64,000 nt of DNA from Isoetes taiwanensis (taxonomy: Eukaryota; Streptophyta; Lycopodiopsida; Isoetales; Isoetaceae): the NCBI GenBank assembly GCA_021234155.1, contig JAJEKV010000639.1:1-64000 (forward strand), given 5' to 3'. The notes beneath the pieces were generated by a model, which was given only the letters and a program-made list of their open reading frames with translations, had not been told where the DNA came from and ran no database searches. Positions 11,811 through 25,508 of this stretch are shown here, piece by piece (the stretch's first letter is position 1; each line of letters opens with the position of its first letter). The translations under genes were made by a program, and so were the position numbers.

Positions 11811-14800
11811 CTGCTGAGCAAGGTATATATTGTCATGTGTTTTCGGCATTGTCAGGGGCTTTAGGTAGATGTGCAAGTGGTTTTAGGAAGTGATATTTTT
11901 GCACGACATTGATTGAGCTAAATAAGAGTTGTCGGAGACCGGCTTTCTAAAGTGATCGAGCTAGATGGCTTTAAAGGGAGGATATTTTGCATGGCGCTGT
12001 TTGTGTTGGGATGTGCCTTGCTCAAGCTAGAAGTGTGGAGGGTTAACAAAAGTGTTATTTTACCCCAAAATGCATGCAATGTTCATGCATGTCAAATAAA
12101 TTGATCATCATTCCGGGTAACGAATTTTAACTTACAGAGAAATTTGTCATAAGATGCATGAATATTCCATCTTGTTCTCTCGAGTTGCGAATTTGCATGT
12201 GCGCTAGGGCATTCTCCCAGGGGCACTGCCTGAGCTTGATTTGTGTGGGCTTTGGGAGCCAAGCATTGGTTGGGCGATGATTGGGCTAGATCAAAAGGAA
12301 TTAAAAGTGTTCTTTTTTATTGGCGTTGCTTGATGTTCCTCAAAGTGTATGAGGATTTCATAGAAAGCTATATTTCATCCTACTGCTATTTCCAACTATA
12401 TAGCTGTATGTTCGCTAAGTAGAAAAGTGAGTGCAAATCCTTCATGCTTGTGAAGAATTTCGGATGTGTCGAATGCAAGAAATGTTTCCATATTCGTTCC
12501 AAAGTTGAAATAATATACCAGAGTGTTCTAAGAGAAAATGCTATTTTACCCGAGCATTATTTGGATGTTGCTCGCAAGCAAGTTGTCTTCACATGACTTG
12601 CAATCTACATGCATTCTAGTAGGTGGTGGTTATGATCTCTCTTTTGGTTATTATTCTAGTATGCACCTATGACCTTTTCATGCTCACACTGAAAGCAACT
12701 TCGCTAAGAAAGTGCATTGCACACTAAGTATACATTAATGGCAAGAGTTTTAGGTTCCTTTTTCCTATAAAATTATGATTTAGATGCCAAATAATCTCCA
12801 CCAACAAAAAATCCGCACAAAACTAAATTGAAGCTACCATTTCAGCAAAATTCGGCTTATATGACCTAAACCCTATATTTTGCCAAAACATACTTTCCAA
12901 CGCCCCGATTTTCTCGAGTGCCTTGAATTTTAATTTCGTATATGCTTCCCCGGTGAAAAGTGAGGAATTGGTCGACTGTGATCATTCAAGCCCAAAAATG
13001 GTCTATCAATTCATTGAATCGTTGTTCATTCGTGATTTTTCTAAACAATTGCTCGCTATACAAAGGAAAAAATACAATCAGTTCTTTCTTTTTGCCCGTC
13101 AAATCTAAAGCTACACAGCCTTTGTTTATACTTGACGTAAACTCATAAAGACCATCCAGCCGTACTGTAAAGTGTAATAAATTTTGCTTTTCTAACACAT
13201 GATCCATATTTCGTTGGAGACCAACATTTGCTTTCCATTTACGCATCGATTAGCGGGCAAATAGTTGAGATGCCAATAAAAAAATGATACTACTCAACCC
13301 AATATCAGACTTTTGCTTTCATAATATGAATATCCCGGGGGCATCATACCAAAGGCGACGATGGGTTTTCCACATATAACATGACCTTGACCCTAACTAA
13401 GGGCAAATGGCAAAGGATGCTAAATTACAAAAATTGATTATACTCGACATACACTCGCTTCTTTAGTCGTAGCATAAACCCGTCTGTTATGGAATGATTG
13501 TGTACCAATATCTTGGTCATCATATCTATAATCTGAACAATTCAATTTTTAAACCTCAAACGAAACTATTCCACAATTGTGGAAAAATGGGCCACAGATA
13601 TCAATTGTTGGAAGAGGGCAAAGAGATACTATATTCAAAGAGCTCTCTGTAGCCATCCTATACTTAAACGTCCGAAGCAATCATCTTGTTAGCCATAAGA
13701 GATATACAATCAAAAGGCCAAAACAGTGGTATATCAACATAAGAATCTGTTGAGAAAATGGCAGAATATACTATATGAAGAAGCTAAGCACATAAAACCC
13801 TGGTTTGCCACTATTGGGATCTTCCACGCAAAGAGCTTAAAACAAAACTTTCAATTTTTGGTGTACAGAAAAAAATAAGGAAATGGATATTTGCCGAAGG
13901 ACCAATGATCAAAGCATTGTACAAGATTAGTTAACCGCTTCAAGTTGCATACATAAATTTCAATTCCAATTCCTAAAAATACAAAAGTCCTTATCAGACC
14001 ATTGACAACCAGTGGCGATAATATAGGAATGCCTCGTGAGAATACAACAAAAGTCCTTAACCCCACCATTGACAATCATCGTCTGAGGAAGAAATGTGGT
14101 TATAAAATTAAATATTCTTTGGGATTTGAACCATATATAAGTTTCAAAGTATAAAACATGGGCCTCGGGTTGCCAATAAAATAAGCAAACATAAAACAAA
14201 AAGATGATGTACCACGGAGATGTAGAAAAAACATGAATAGAAAACAACACTAACGCATACGTGTTTGTGCTTTCCAATTTGAGAGGCATTAACGAAGGAT
14301 AACATACTTCAATGGTCAATCCCTAAGCCTTAGCCCGATAAATCATTAAAATGTTTATAGATGACCTTCTACTACATATTGATGCGTCTGCTTATGATTT
14401 CCCTATAAACAAAATCGATGATGGCTAATACGAGAAATAAAACATCATACAAAAGTTAAGAGCAAAAAAGGTCCTACGGAAAACCAGTCTTGTAATGGAA
14501 AATTCGACATGCATTTTGGAGCGAAATTGTTGCCTCAAAATATCTGGAATTAAACATGTCCAATCGCCATAACATGTCTTCGCTGCTTCCCTAAAATAGC
14601 TCTAACCTTTCAATTCGATAAAAAGAATGTCCCAAAACTTACAATATAAAATAGTTCCGTATATATTTACATGCAAAGATGCAAGAATGTCTTGCAAAAT
14701 GCAGTAATTGCACTTTGTGGCTAGGCAAGATTTTCAAATCTTCATTCTAATGAATTCAGTAATCGTTCTCTAAAATGGATGATTATGACCACATCACACG

Positions 14801-16745
14801 AAAACACCTTGGAATCAGATTTGGAAACCTCGTGATTAGAAGCGCAAAGGGCTTAGGTGGGTCGTGATACACGGTTCAATGATTCTCGTGAAGATTATGA
14901 TTTGTTGTTCCGTGATTTGCAAGAAAATTGCTAATGACAATTTGCTCATACCTCATTTATTTTGCAAAACCCCAAAAGTAAGGCAGAACCATACATAATA
15001 TCCACCGCCATATCCCGCAAAACCGCATACAAATTAAACAAAGAAATATCTATGCTCCTCTTGGAAGACTGCTTTGGGTCCGCGAGGCGAATAAAACATT
15101 TGTAGTCCATGAAGGCCTTGAGGAAAAAATAATTTAAATACAAAATGCAAACAAAAGCGGGATGGCTTTAGATGAAAAATATGTGAATCACTTAATGAAC
15201 TCATAATGAAATACATCTTCACATGAGAATATGTGGCTACATGGAATTGTGCGATATTGAATCTCAAACATGACATCATCTCAAAACATGCAAAAAAAAG
15301 GAAAAAAACAAACTTGGAAGCTAGAGCACAGAGTTAGAGAATGCGCCACAAAATCGATACAAAGAAGATATGGTGATGTATGCATTAAGTGCAAATGGGA
15401 TAATGACAAAATTATAAAACAAAAACCGAATAAGCAAATTGGAGGTAAGGAAAGCGGAGCTAACCCCAAACTTAAAAGAGAATCAAAGAAAAACTTATCA
15501 ATCTGACATTGCTCCGTTGGTCGACATCTCAAAGATTCCGCTTATAGTCGGTTCCTGTCCCTTCAAATGCTTGTTAGATAATAAATAAAACTTCAGGTCA
15601 AATATTTAGACCGGTGTGATGCCTAAGGTAGTTATCTCTATGCATTATGTGGCTAAGACCTACTCTAAATAGTCACTTAACTTCATAGTCCATCCGCCGT
15701 AAAATACAAAGAACAAATAGCGTTAGCGAGAACTACCGTCTCATGCACCAAAGTGCACTCTTGGGACGTGGCATCGTAAATAGACAATGGGACTCGAGGC
15801 ATCAATTACATGCAAAAATTTAAAAGATTAGAATGGCCCACACATCAGAAGCAACATTTAAATCGACCCCCTAAATTCATCCAAATCGACATAGTTAGTT
15901 CATCGGACGAAGCGCCACATTTGCAAAATAAAAAGGAATATGGATAAATAAAATGGAGCAAAAATGTCGCAACCAAAGGAACAACGAACATTTCGATGGA
16001 AACTCCCACAATCGCAAAACTAACAATTAATGTACAAATGAGGTGCCGATTTGAAGGCGGTGAAGCTGATATGAAGAAGAGCACTGGAAGAACGCTCCCG
16101 TGATTTGTATTGTATCGGGCATTACAGCACTCGGTATGGGTTTTAGGACCTAGACGCGAGGAGATGTATCAAGAATTTCTCAACTACAACTATTCTCGCT
16201 TTTATTTCCCAATCTTTGAAGAGCCAGGATCCGCTTAAGGAAATCGCGCTATATTAAGCTACGGTTTTTCACAGAAGTAAATAGAAGGTAAGAAAGAGTT
16301 TGCTTGCAATCAGTGCCCAAGGAAGACCTGAATGAGGAAAAGATGTACGATTCAAAACCCGTATCTGGGGAATTTACGCGGGCGCCTGCACATTTCCCAA
16401 CCTCCCTTGCCTTTTTAAAAAGATTTTTATTTATTTGCAAAGCAGTTAAAGATAGGGATTATAGTTCTGGATGATATAATTGCAATAATACAAGATATAT
16501 CTTCTCCTCGGTTTTGTTAAATCTTAACATAGAGATGTAGATCCAGGAATTCATGTAGATGTGGAATTCTGATCTAAACAACAAGAAGGTTGTAGGATTC
16601 GACCCTTAACACCACCCTATCGACATGAAAATGTCTTTACCGCAGAATAAAAGAAAATCGGTTGATTAACTTGTCTTATGATTTGTTTGGTCGCTTTTTG
16701 TTGTTTAAGATATAGGATTACTGCTTCTGCGGAAGGGCGATAAGC
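11811..16745. other. About 5 kb block inside the left pseudo-LTR, no recognised gene
   Basis: This AT-rich stretch separates the two parts of the left pseudo-LTR and is missing from the right one. Short open frames occur on the minus strand (12986-13246, 13960-14319, 14946-15143, 15845-16084), but none has a domain I can name. A near-repeat of about 60 bp containing AAAAGTCCTTA and CCATTGACAA occurs at 13981 and 14048. No terminal repeats or target duplications were found at its edges, so whether it is an insertion here or a deletion in the other copy is open. Confidence 0.4.
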
Positions 16746-17441
16746 GGGATAGCCCCCATAGCTACACGCTAGGCAACTTTGATTGTTACCCTTGGCTAAC
16801 TTTCAATGGGTTTCGCTAACGGCATTATCTCCGTGTTCTTCTTATGTCGATTAAGCATGGAATTTTGTCGCTATACACGTTCATTCCCTTGGTTTAAAAG
16901 TTTTCAAAAAGATATACCTACCTATTTATGCTTCAAATGATGCAAAGTTATTGGGATTATATGTAAATGATCTTTGGATAAACATTATTGTAGATAGAGC
17001 TCGCATCATAATATTAAGTAAAAATTTCTATTTGTTCTTATATACCACTCTTGGAAATTTTGTATCCGCATTAAAGATGACTTTTGTTTTATCCACGGAC
17101 TGTTTTGGTTCTATTTTGTTTGTACATCTTTGGTTTGTCCATATTAAAAATATGTTGTTTATTCTGTTGTACATTTCTATTCTCTCTTACTTTTTATTCC
17201 GTTGTCCTTATTGGCTTAAATTTTCTTGCTAAAAACATGTTTGTACTTTAAATTATTTTTGGTTTGTATTATTCTGATGAGTATATGTTTCTTCGCATAC
17301 TTTTATGATATTTGTTTTAAGACTTTTGAACAAGGATTTTTTTTTTTCTTTGCATTATCCAAGTCTTTGGCATTTAGTTAACACGGCTATTTCTAGGCAT
17401 AATTGGTCTTTAAGTTCTTGGTATGGGACAATGGTCTAGGC
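16746..17441 (+). repeat. Left pseudo-LTR, second part
   Basis: Matches 22100-22584 and then, across the LINE insertion, 28943-29176. Shared segments include TTGATTGTTACCCTTGGCTA near the start and TTTGAACAAGGATTTTT near the end. The RT gene begins about 120 bp after its right edge. Confidence 0.78.
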
Positions 17442-17564
17442 AAACTGTTTTTATGTTATCTAGATCCCTGGTTTAATCTAGGACCGGGACTTGGAGAACC
17501 GGTGTTTTCTAGATCTTTTAATGTTTTAACTCTAATAACCTAAATACTTTATACCACCGACGGT

Positions 17565-20500
17565 ATGATGCGTGACTTAGATGATGATTCACTTGATGAG
17601 GATGTTGACTTAAACAACATGTGGATTAAGGAGCTTTATTCTCTTACATTACCCTTAATGCATGGATTTAGCCCCAATGCAAAGTGAAGACAAACTCTTA
17701 TTGCATGCATTAAAAATAATTTAGGTACATGAATTTATCATTTTCAAAGAGAAAATCACCCGGCTGTAAAGAACCCCACTGTCAAATTATTTAGGATCCA
17801 ATGGATGTCTTCAAGATTTTTATTCTTATGAAAAAGCCACCCCAAAGCTTGAGGTCTCATGGGTGAGTATTATTTCCGATGTCTATAATAGGATGCCTCG
17901 AAATTTTCTATAGAACATGCCTTGAAGAGCGAAATGGGAGCAAGTTTGCGGGCTATTTCACAAAATTTTAGAACTTGCCAATGATATGATCCTCTCGAAA
18001 AGAAGAAAAGTACAAAGCAGTGACTAAAGATTATTTACATGATGAGAATGTAGGCTTTTTTTGAATTTGATCTTTTGGATGATGAACTCCCTTAGTCCGG
18101 ACTTGAAGAAAAAGAAGTCAATAGTACAAGTGAACATGAACAAATTTGAAGAGGTACCTACTCTTGTGATAATTCATCTTGTTTTCCTATTATACCGTAA
18201 CAAAGTGTTGAGTGTTATGATCTTTGCTTTGGAAACATGCTTTGGAAGAGTGAGAATTTGATTTGCCCTGCACCTATCAATTTGGAAACATGGATGAAAC
18301 TGCTAACCGAATCCACGGACATCAAAAATTGGAAAAATCAAAGCTTGAAACTTGAAAAGTATTTTAATAAGATCAAGTTGCCCTTCCTTTCAAATATTTC
18401 TAAATTTGATCAAGTTTGTTCCAAAGTGCAATTGTACACATGTGAGCCAGAAAATATGGCCTTTTCAAAAGACAAAAGGATGGTTTTTTTTCTTAAGAAG
18501 ATTTGGAGGATGACATGCCCTTTATAACTAAGGATGAAGTTCGATTGATAAAAAGAAGGTTGTGATCTCGAATCATTTGGATTGATCATGCTATTTGGTT
18601 TATCAGCTTAGCAAACACCTTGAAGTGAGAAATAATTTTGATTAATATGACCAAGGAGCATTAGCGTTAACTGGTTAGTTCTCCTAACTCAAGATTGGCA
18701 AATTGTCAAGGATAATGGCCTTTAATCCTTGTAATACGATGGCTACTACAGACGAAAAAAAACGGTTTAGCATCCTCTTCTAAAGCATGACTAAATGGGG
18801 ATCAACCTCTAATAAGACATTTTTCCTAGTATGCCTCCAAGGATCACCATAGACCTGAAGTCAAGTCGACAAAGATTATGTAGCAGAGTGCAACACCTAT
18901 CAAACTTGTTGGAGTACACCAAAACGAGGATCAATATTCAGTAACAAAGGGAGGAAACATAATTATCTCTTTGGATGACACATCTTCAGCTTGAGAACTT
19001 TTTGGAAAAGAATAAAGGTATGTTTAAGCTTTCTTGATTACATTTTTATACTTTCTGATATTTTACTCTGCTTTCTTCACTTTGTTTCGCGTATTTGAGA
19101 CCTTAAACAAACTATAACTGATTACTACATCTCTCCAGTTTTTCTATGGAAAAGGTTTTTAATGGAGAGATGATAATTGAATTAAAAACCTTTCCAAATC
19201 CTTTTATAAATATTCTGCATCTCTTGACCAAAGTAAAGGTCACAAAAGAGTGGACAGACATGTTTTGTATACAGTTATGGATAAGCCGATCTTATTCTGA
19301 CACTACTCTTTTTTAGGTCCTTCCTGATATAACCAGACTGATCACTAGAGATGCCTTACGAAAAAGGCATTTGATTTCGACAAAAGACAAAAAGAAGACC
19401 AAAATTGTGCATAACATTTTTTTACCAAATCCTTGGAACATTTGGCCTCGAGGGAATTTGTTTTCGGATATTTTACCAAGATACAATTCGGAAGTTGCTT
19501 CTACTCTTTTAGATAACACGATTTTTGCTTGGAGATATGGGGATCAAATTCTTGACAAAGTTTATAAACCTTATAGAGTATTTGCTGATGGCAGAATGAA
19601 TAAGTGCCCTTGTGCAAACCCTAGTTTTTCTAAATACTTAGACTCCAGTATTGGCCATATTAGAGCGACAAATCTAGGTGTATCTTTGCACCAAGTTAAA
19701 GAGAAGCTTTTGCTTGTGGACTTAATCATATTCCAGACTCCAGTTTTTCCATAGAAAAATTCATGGATGATTTGTCTAAAACGTGTGATCAGTTCTTCAT
19801 GGTACACCATTATCAAGTCTTGTTTTTGGATGACCTAGCCAGAAACAATATTAAACATTTTATCTTGCTTTCGGCACAAAAACAAATTGTGGAATACAAA
19901 AATTCACTTCAAAAGAAAAGACTTTTATGGAAGGATGGTATTGTCAGGAAAATTTTGACTTGGCTTTTACAAAACTTCTACATTTCTGGATTGGATAAGG
20001 CCACCAATAATGCATCCTTTATCTGCCAGCAGCATATCAGGGAAATGGCTATTTTAAGATTAAGCAGTGAGGATTTCGAAATGATTCCTAGCAGCCCAGA
20101 ACTGATAAAAATGAAATGCAAAGATAAAATTGAAATGCAAAGATGAAATTCTTAGTTTGAATAATATGCTGACATGTTCATCCGAGAAGCTCCCATACTT
20201 ATTGGGTATTTTCAAAACTAGATGGCTTACCAACGCCCATGATAGCATTTTTTCAGAAATTGCAGACTGTATTACCTCCATCCTTAGTAACTTTGCTGAA
20301 TTATGGTCTGATGTTTGCATTTGGAACACAGCAGAAATTAAAATATGGTTGGGCAGCAAACTCAACCTATGTTGGATGATCAACTCCACATATGATTTCA
20401 TTCTCAATCTTCCTAGCAAGATTTTTAATGTCTTTTCAGCCGACATTATAAGATGTTACGAAAATATCCCATTATCTGGCTCAGAACGTATTCCTGAAAT

Positions 20501-21403
20501 TATGGATGATGTTGCTGAGCTTATCTGGGATTATAAAGTCAATACTACACCTCTACTACAACTATTTGTTAAGCAAAGAATGGGAAAAATCCACCGCTAA
20601 GTGGGGAGAAATATGTCTTTGGTGACACAAAAGTAAAGATGATGGTGACAAAAGAACTATTTAAACAGATGAATGGTTGGCTTCTTAACAATTGTTTTCT
20701 ACAAATGGAAACAAAATGCGGAGACAAGGAGGGGGGCATCCCCATGGGGTTCTCCTGCATTACTGCATGGTGCAATTTTACCTAGCATGGTATGACTTAA
20801 GTTTATTTTGAAACTTGCACATCTCAAAAAGGATCAAGGACATTCCCTGGATTTCAATATTTACAGATATATATTGATGATCTTAATATGATCAATCAGG
20901 GGCGGTTCAGAATTTTTCTGGAAGAATCAGATTGCACGATTTATAACATGAGGCATCTAGGGATCAAAGATGAAACAAGCGTACATGCTATAAAATGGAG
21001 AGCCTATCGCTATAAAGTGGACTTCCTAAACATCAGGGGTCAAGTACTTGATCCATATATTGGGCTATTTTCTTTTAAAAGATTTGACAAAAGGAAAAAT
21101 TACCATTCAATGTGGTGAAGTTCATCAAAGCAAAGTGGTTGTAGGGCCGTATGGACAAGCACGCAAAGGTGATTATATCCTGCATTTTACCATATGTGTA
21201 TGCTCATTCCAACCACAGACACATTTTGCACAGGATCTATGAGAACTCATGAATACCTTACGCGCAAAGAATGGCTTTACAAAAAGGATGTGACGAATAG
21301 TTTTCAACACTCTTAAAGCATAATACATTTCGGGACTATCATACGAGTTAGGCGACATGACAAGGATACGAAACATAACACCGTAAGTTCCTTTTTTGAT
21401 TAA
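17565..21403 (+). pseudogene. Penelope-like reverse transcriptase, frameshifted
   Basis: A run of overlapping open frames encodes one protein of roughly 1,200 residues. The start at 17565 gives an acidic N-terminus (MMRDLDDDSLDEDVDL). At 19371-19754 is a conserved pre-RT region with CPCANPSFSKY and GHIRATNL. RT motif A is SADIIRCYENIPLSG, with its first Asp at 20442. Motif B is GIPMGFSCITAW at 20735. The catalytic YIDDL is at 20870-20884. A thumb-like segment follows, ending RRHDKDTKHNTVSSFFD at 21403. D-CY-IP with GIPMG and YIDD is the Penelope/telomerase-type pattern, not Gypsy, Copia or LINE. Frames shift near 19700, 20580 and 20790, and stops occur in the N-terminal third. No GIY-YIG endonuclease was found on either side of the RT. 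Confidence 0.75.
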
Positions 21404-21532
21404 AAAAAAAGTAAGCGTGATGATTATGGGGAGGGTGGGACTCTGTTGTAGAACGAGGTTCTACTCTCCCTGTTGTATTTTTCAATTCTGAAAGTATCCC
21501 ACCCGAAGGCGTGGTAGGTGGCGTGGTTTTTA
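21404..21532 (+). other. 3' untranslated segment between RT stop and right pseudo-LTR
   Basis: About 130 bp. It starts with an A9 run after the RT stop and contains GGGAGGGTGGGACTC and a short inverted pair, GTAGAACGAGGTTCTACTCT (GTAGAAC / GTTCTAC). The stem-loop could act in RNA recognition or 3' end formation. This is inference. Confidence 0.4.
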
Positions 21533-22584
21533 TTAGGTTACTTGTGGTTTATACACATTATAGCTTGAGTGCATGATACATACATGAAACATGGAGGAAA
21601 GAATTTTATTTTACATGGGCATTAGTAAACATAAGTGGACCTTAGGACTTACATTTTGTCGTTAATAAAAATGAATAATATCTTTTGAAGGAAAACTAAT
21701 TTAGGCAAGCACAAACGTTTCGAACGGAAAGAAAGACCACGAATGGCTTGATCATCCTAGATGGGCACTTCGAATTCCGTGGCTCCATTATAAGGTACAC
21801 AGCACTGCAATTTCGCTTTGGGGTATTCTACCATTTAGTCTTAGCTGCCGGATTGATGGCATAGCTACCTGCTTCTTGCTTATGGGAAGACGAAAAGGAG
21901 GTTTCAACAAGGGAACCCTCTTAAAAATGGAGGAGGAGAAAAGACAAGCTGTCAAAAAGAAAAAACCTTTTTGATTATCACATCCCTGCTAAAAGCTTAC
22001 GGGTGGATGGTAGGATGCTCTCGGTTTAAGAGCCAATGGGAATCACGATGTTACCTTAGAGAGAGAGATCTTAGCAAAAGTAACTAACTTGACCTCGAAG
22101 GGATAGCCCCACCATAGCTTACCCGCTAGCAACTTTGATTGTTACCCTTGGCTAACTTTCAATGGGTTTTCTGCAGTAACAAATCACTATCTCCGTGTAC
22201 TTCTTATGTCTGTCTACTTAAGCATGGAAATTTTGCTGCTATACATTGTTCACTCCACTTGGTTTAAAAGTTCTTCCAAAAAGTATACTCTACCTATTTA
22301 TGCTTCAAATGATGCAGTGTTGTTAGGATTATATGTAAATGATGCTGTGATAAACATTATTGTAGACAGACTTGCATCATAATATTCGTAAAAACTTCTT
22401 TTTGTTCTTATATACCACTCTTGGAAAATTTTGTATCTGCATTAAGACAGCTTTTTGTTTTATCACACAGACTTGGGCTGGTTCTATTTTGTTTGTACAT
22501 CTTTACTTTGTCCATATTGCTAAAAATCTGTTGTTTATTCTATTGTACATTTCTATTCTCTTACTTTTTATTCTAGTGTCCTTT
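21533..22584 (+). repeat. Right pseudo-LTR, first part, broken by the LINE
   Basis: Direct repeat of 11040-11562 joined to 16746-17205. It ends at the target site TTATT (22585-22589), where the LINE begins. The remainder of this pseudo-LTR continues at 28943. Confidence 0.78.
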
Positions 22585-22624
22585 TTATTCTCTAGGCGCT
22601 CTGAAATCCTAGGCGCTCTGAAAG

Positions 22625-23300
22625 CCGGTCACACGTTTTCAATCATAACTGGAGATCTGGAAGTCCGTTTCAGCCGAAATCTGTTGCGTTGGAAAGCCAT
22701 CTCAAAGTTCTTTCTGTCGGTATGTGATTTGCATATGTTTTACTAATTATTTTACATCAGAAACACATATTTTCGGGCTGCAAATTGGGGTCCCAACAAA
22801 CTCTGAAGTGCTGGTGGTGCTGCCCAAACACTTTTGATCATATCTGGAGATCAAGAACTCCATTTCTGCTGAAATTTATTGCGTTGGAAAGTCATCTCAG
22901 ATTTCTTCCTATTGGTATGTAATTTGTATATGTTTTCAATAATTTTTCCTCTGCAAAAACTCGAAGTTTCTGGCTGCAAATCGAGGGCGCAAAAAAACCC
23001 TGAAGTGCTCGTGGTATTGTCCACATATTTCTTATCGTATTTTGCGGATTTGAACTCCGTTTCAGCTGAAATTTGTTTCGTTGGAAAGCTCCTCGATTGA
23101 TCTTTCTGAAGGTATGTGATTTGCATGTCTTTGAATGGTATTTCCATAGTAAAAAACACAGATTTACACCTGCACTACCACTTTGTGGTTCATATTACAT
23201 TTTGTTCATATCTCTTTCTCGTGACTCGGTTTCTCATGAAATTTATATCTTTGGAAAGCTCTCTCAAGAGTTCTTTCAAAAGATATTTTATGTTGCTAAT
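22625..23300 (+). repeat. LINE 5' tandem monomers (about 3.5-4 units of 170-200 bp)
   Basis: A recurring block begins GTTGGAAAG, followed by a T-rich stretch and TATGTRATTTG, and ends with a CTGGAGATC / CCGTTTCAGC-GAAAT segment. Unit starts are near 22684, 22879, 23078 and 23251, with a partial unit before the first. Units are clearly diverged from each other. Just upstream, TAGGCGCTCTGAAA is also duplicated (22592 and 22610). Confidence 0.7.
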
Positions 23301-23329
23301 GTTTAGACAGGATTTCAGAGCAAAAAGAA

Positions 23330-25500
23330 CAGATTTTAGTGCTGGCTTTAGGGTTTCCATTGTTCGATTTTTCAGCACTATATCATTGGAATTCTTGTTC
23401 TGTGATGATTATAAAGACATATGGTTTGTACACATTTGCTTAAGATCAGAGGAGAAAACAACAAGTTTTTTGCAACCCGATTTTTAAGACGAGATTGAGA
23501 GGGTGTGATACCATCCAATCACCTTGGCTTAAAAGCATTTACATCTTTGGAGCCTTGCGGTGCGGCATCAAGGGGAAAACCATTGCTTCTTTTCATTTCG
23601 GACAAGCGTGCTGTAAGGTGGCCCGCGAGGTTGCACTAGAGGCTGCGGCGATTTATGCACTTGAACACTTTTGAGGGGAGGTGTATGTAAAAGGTGAAAG
23701 AGCCTACACTTAACTTCTTGCACTTGGAAACTGCACACCTTACGACCGTGGAAGCTTTCAGAGCGTGCGTAAAAGGGACGAGGTTGTGCATCATCAAAGT
23801 GCTTGGAGGCTTTCGGACAAAGCGTGCATGTAAGGTTCATGGCAACTCGGTGATAGAAGAGCGGGCGAGCCTGCGTCCCTTCATCCAACCCTGGATATGC
23901 ATGTGGATGGTGCTGATATGGATCCCCTCTACCTAGCCCCGGACATGACAACAAAACTTCTATTGGGGAGTACATACATACCATCCCCAATGGAGCGGAT
24001 AATGCGGGCAAAATTAGCAAAGTGACTGCTTGAAAAGAGAAGCCGGTGGGCAAAGTCTCGTGCAACAAGCATAGCTCGGCGGGCATATGGCGGATACTCT
24101 AGCCTAGCGGCAGCGTATCCGTGCTTCACCACCACCAAACCCGGTAGTTGAGGAGCAGCGGAAATAGGTTCAAGCAATGGCGAGGGCAACAAGAGCTCGA
24201 ATTGCTTGCTTGGCGAGGAAATCTGGGCCTCCGCACCCAAATTGCTCAAGAGGCAGCTGGCTAAAAAAACAAGCGTGTTTCGAAGATGGAGACCCAGATC
24301 AAAGACTGGAAGATGGCCTTCGCCTAGTGCACTCAAAGGTGAAGGATAAGAAGAGTCTTCTAGCGACATGCGGGGCGCATAGATTCCTTGTACACCGCCA
24401 TGGAAACCATGACACGGGACAAACAACGTGTTGAGCGGGGAGACAATGGTAATCATCTCCGTCTTCGATCCAGAGGCTGAGGAGGCTGCTCTTGTGATGC
24501 AAAAAGTCCGGTACCGGCTTTGAAGAGAGCGATCCAATTGAGAGCCCTTCAAAGTAGGGTTGAGACACAAAGTGGCCTCATCGGCAATGAACCTATGATG
24601 GACTCTAAACAACGGCGGAGCATAGCTCCAAACCCAAGAGCGTAAGATCACGAGGTGAGGGCGACCATTCTTTGAGCGAGGCAAAGGGCCTCAATCTGAA
24701 TGCTCATGAGCAATTACCGCGATTGCATGCGTGAATTGACAAGGCGGCAACAATTTTAGCGAGGAGCTAAGCTCCGGCCGGAAGGAGAGACCACTGCCAC
24801 CTTACGGCAATCCCACGCCCAAGAGTGCAGGCGTCGGCCGGGGCCGTCTACTATTGCCCCCAAGCGGCTCCATACCCCCCCAACGTAGGCCTGACCTATG
24901 CCCGTCGGCGACAAACAACTCTGTTGTGCGGGCAAGATGACCCAACGGTCGAGAGAGCTCCGGAGATGAGCGGTAGAAGCCACAATAATGGTGATGCATT
25001 GACGAGAAGGCGGGGGAGGACCTCATTAACCGGCTCCAAATGTTGATTCTTGCTTTCGAATGACATTCCCCATGCGGTAAACATTATTATTAGGCGAGCG
25101 CCATGGCGTCCGGCCCGGAACCGCCCGCGGGTGGTCCGTTCCTGATCACGAGATGTAAAGTGAAAAGCCCATCTGCACCGGGGTGAGGCGACTAAAGGGG
25201 CGCCGCAGTATATTGATCGAGACTGACCCAGCCCAACAAAGAAGACCGCGAGCGCGGGTTGGCCAAAGTTAAAAGCATTAGCGAGGCGGGGAGGAGTTGC
25301 GGGGGTGATTAGGGGCAAGATGCAAATTTTCGGAACCCTTAGAATCTGCTCACGAATCTTGCTAACCCTCCGGCTGACCTCGGCGGGGCCAACTGCCGCT
25401 GCTATAGCCGCCGCATACACTCAAGTTGCCTCACATACATTTGCTTTCGCACATAAAGGCTGCTTCCATACGCCCTCCCCTTACGGTTTAGCCCTTTGAA
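23330..25500 (+). other. LINE region expected to hold ORF1; no domain recognised
   Basis: GC-rich sequence with open stretches on both strands, the longest on the minus strand (23929-24684 and 24896-25420). These look like shadows of a decayed plus-strand frame. I found no RRM, CCHC knuckle or coiled coil that I can defend. Position between the 5' monomers and ORF2 is the only argument for ORF1. Confidence 0.35.
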
Positions 25501-25508
25501 TCTCCACT

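Noticed and set aside
17270-17312. Hammerhead-ribozyme-like CTGATGAG followed by a GTAT...ATAC stem, conserved in both pseudo-LTRs (also 28990)
   Set aside because: Hammerhead motifs are known in PLE pseudo-LTRs, but the required GAAA core strand after stem II is absent (TTTTATGA instead), in both copies.
23568-25420. Long minus-strand ORFs (172, 251 and 174 codons)
   Set aside because: They lie antisense to the LINE in GC-rich sequence, show no domain and fit shadow frames of a decayed plus-strand ORF.
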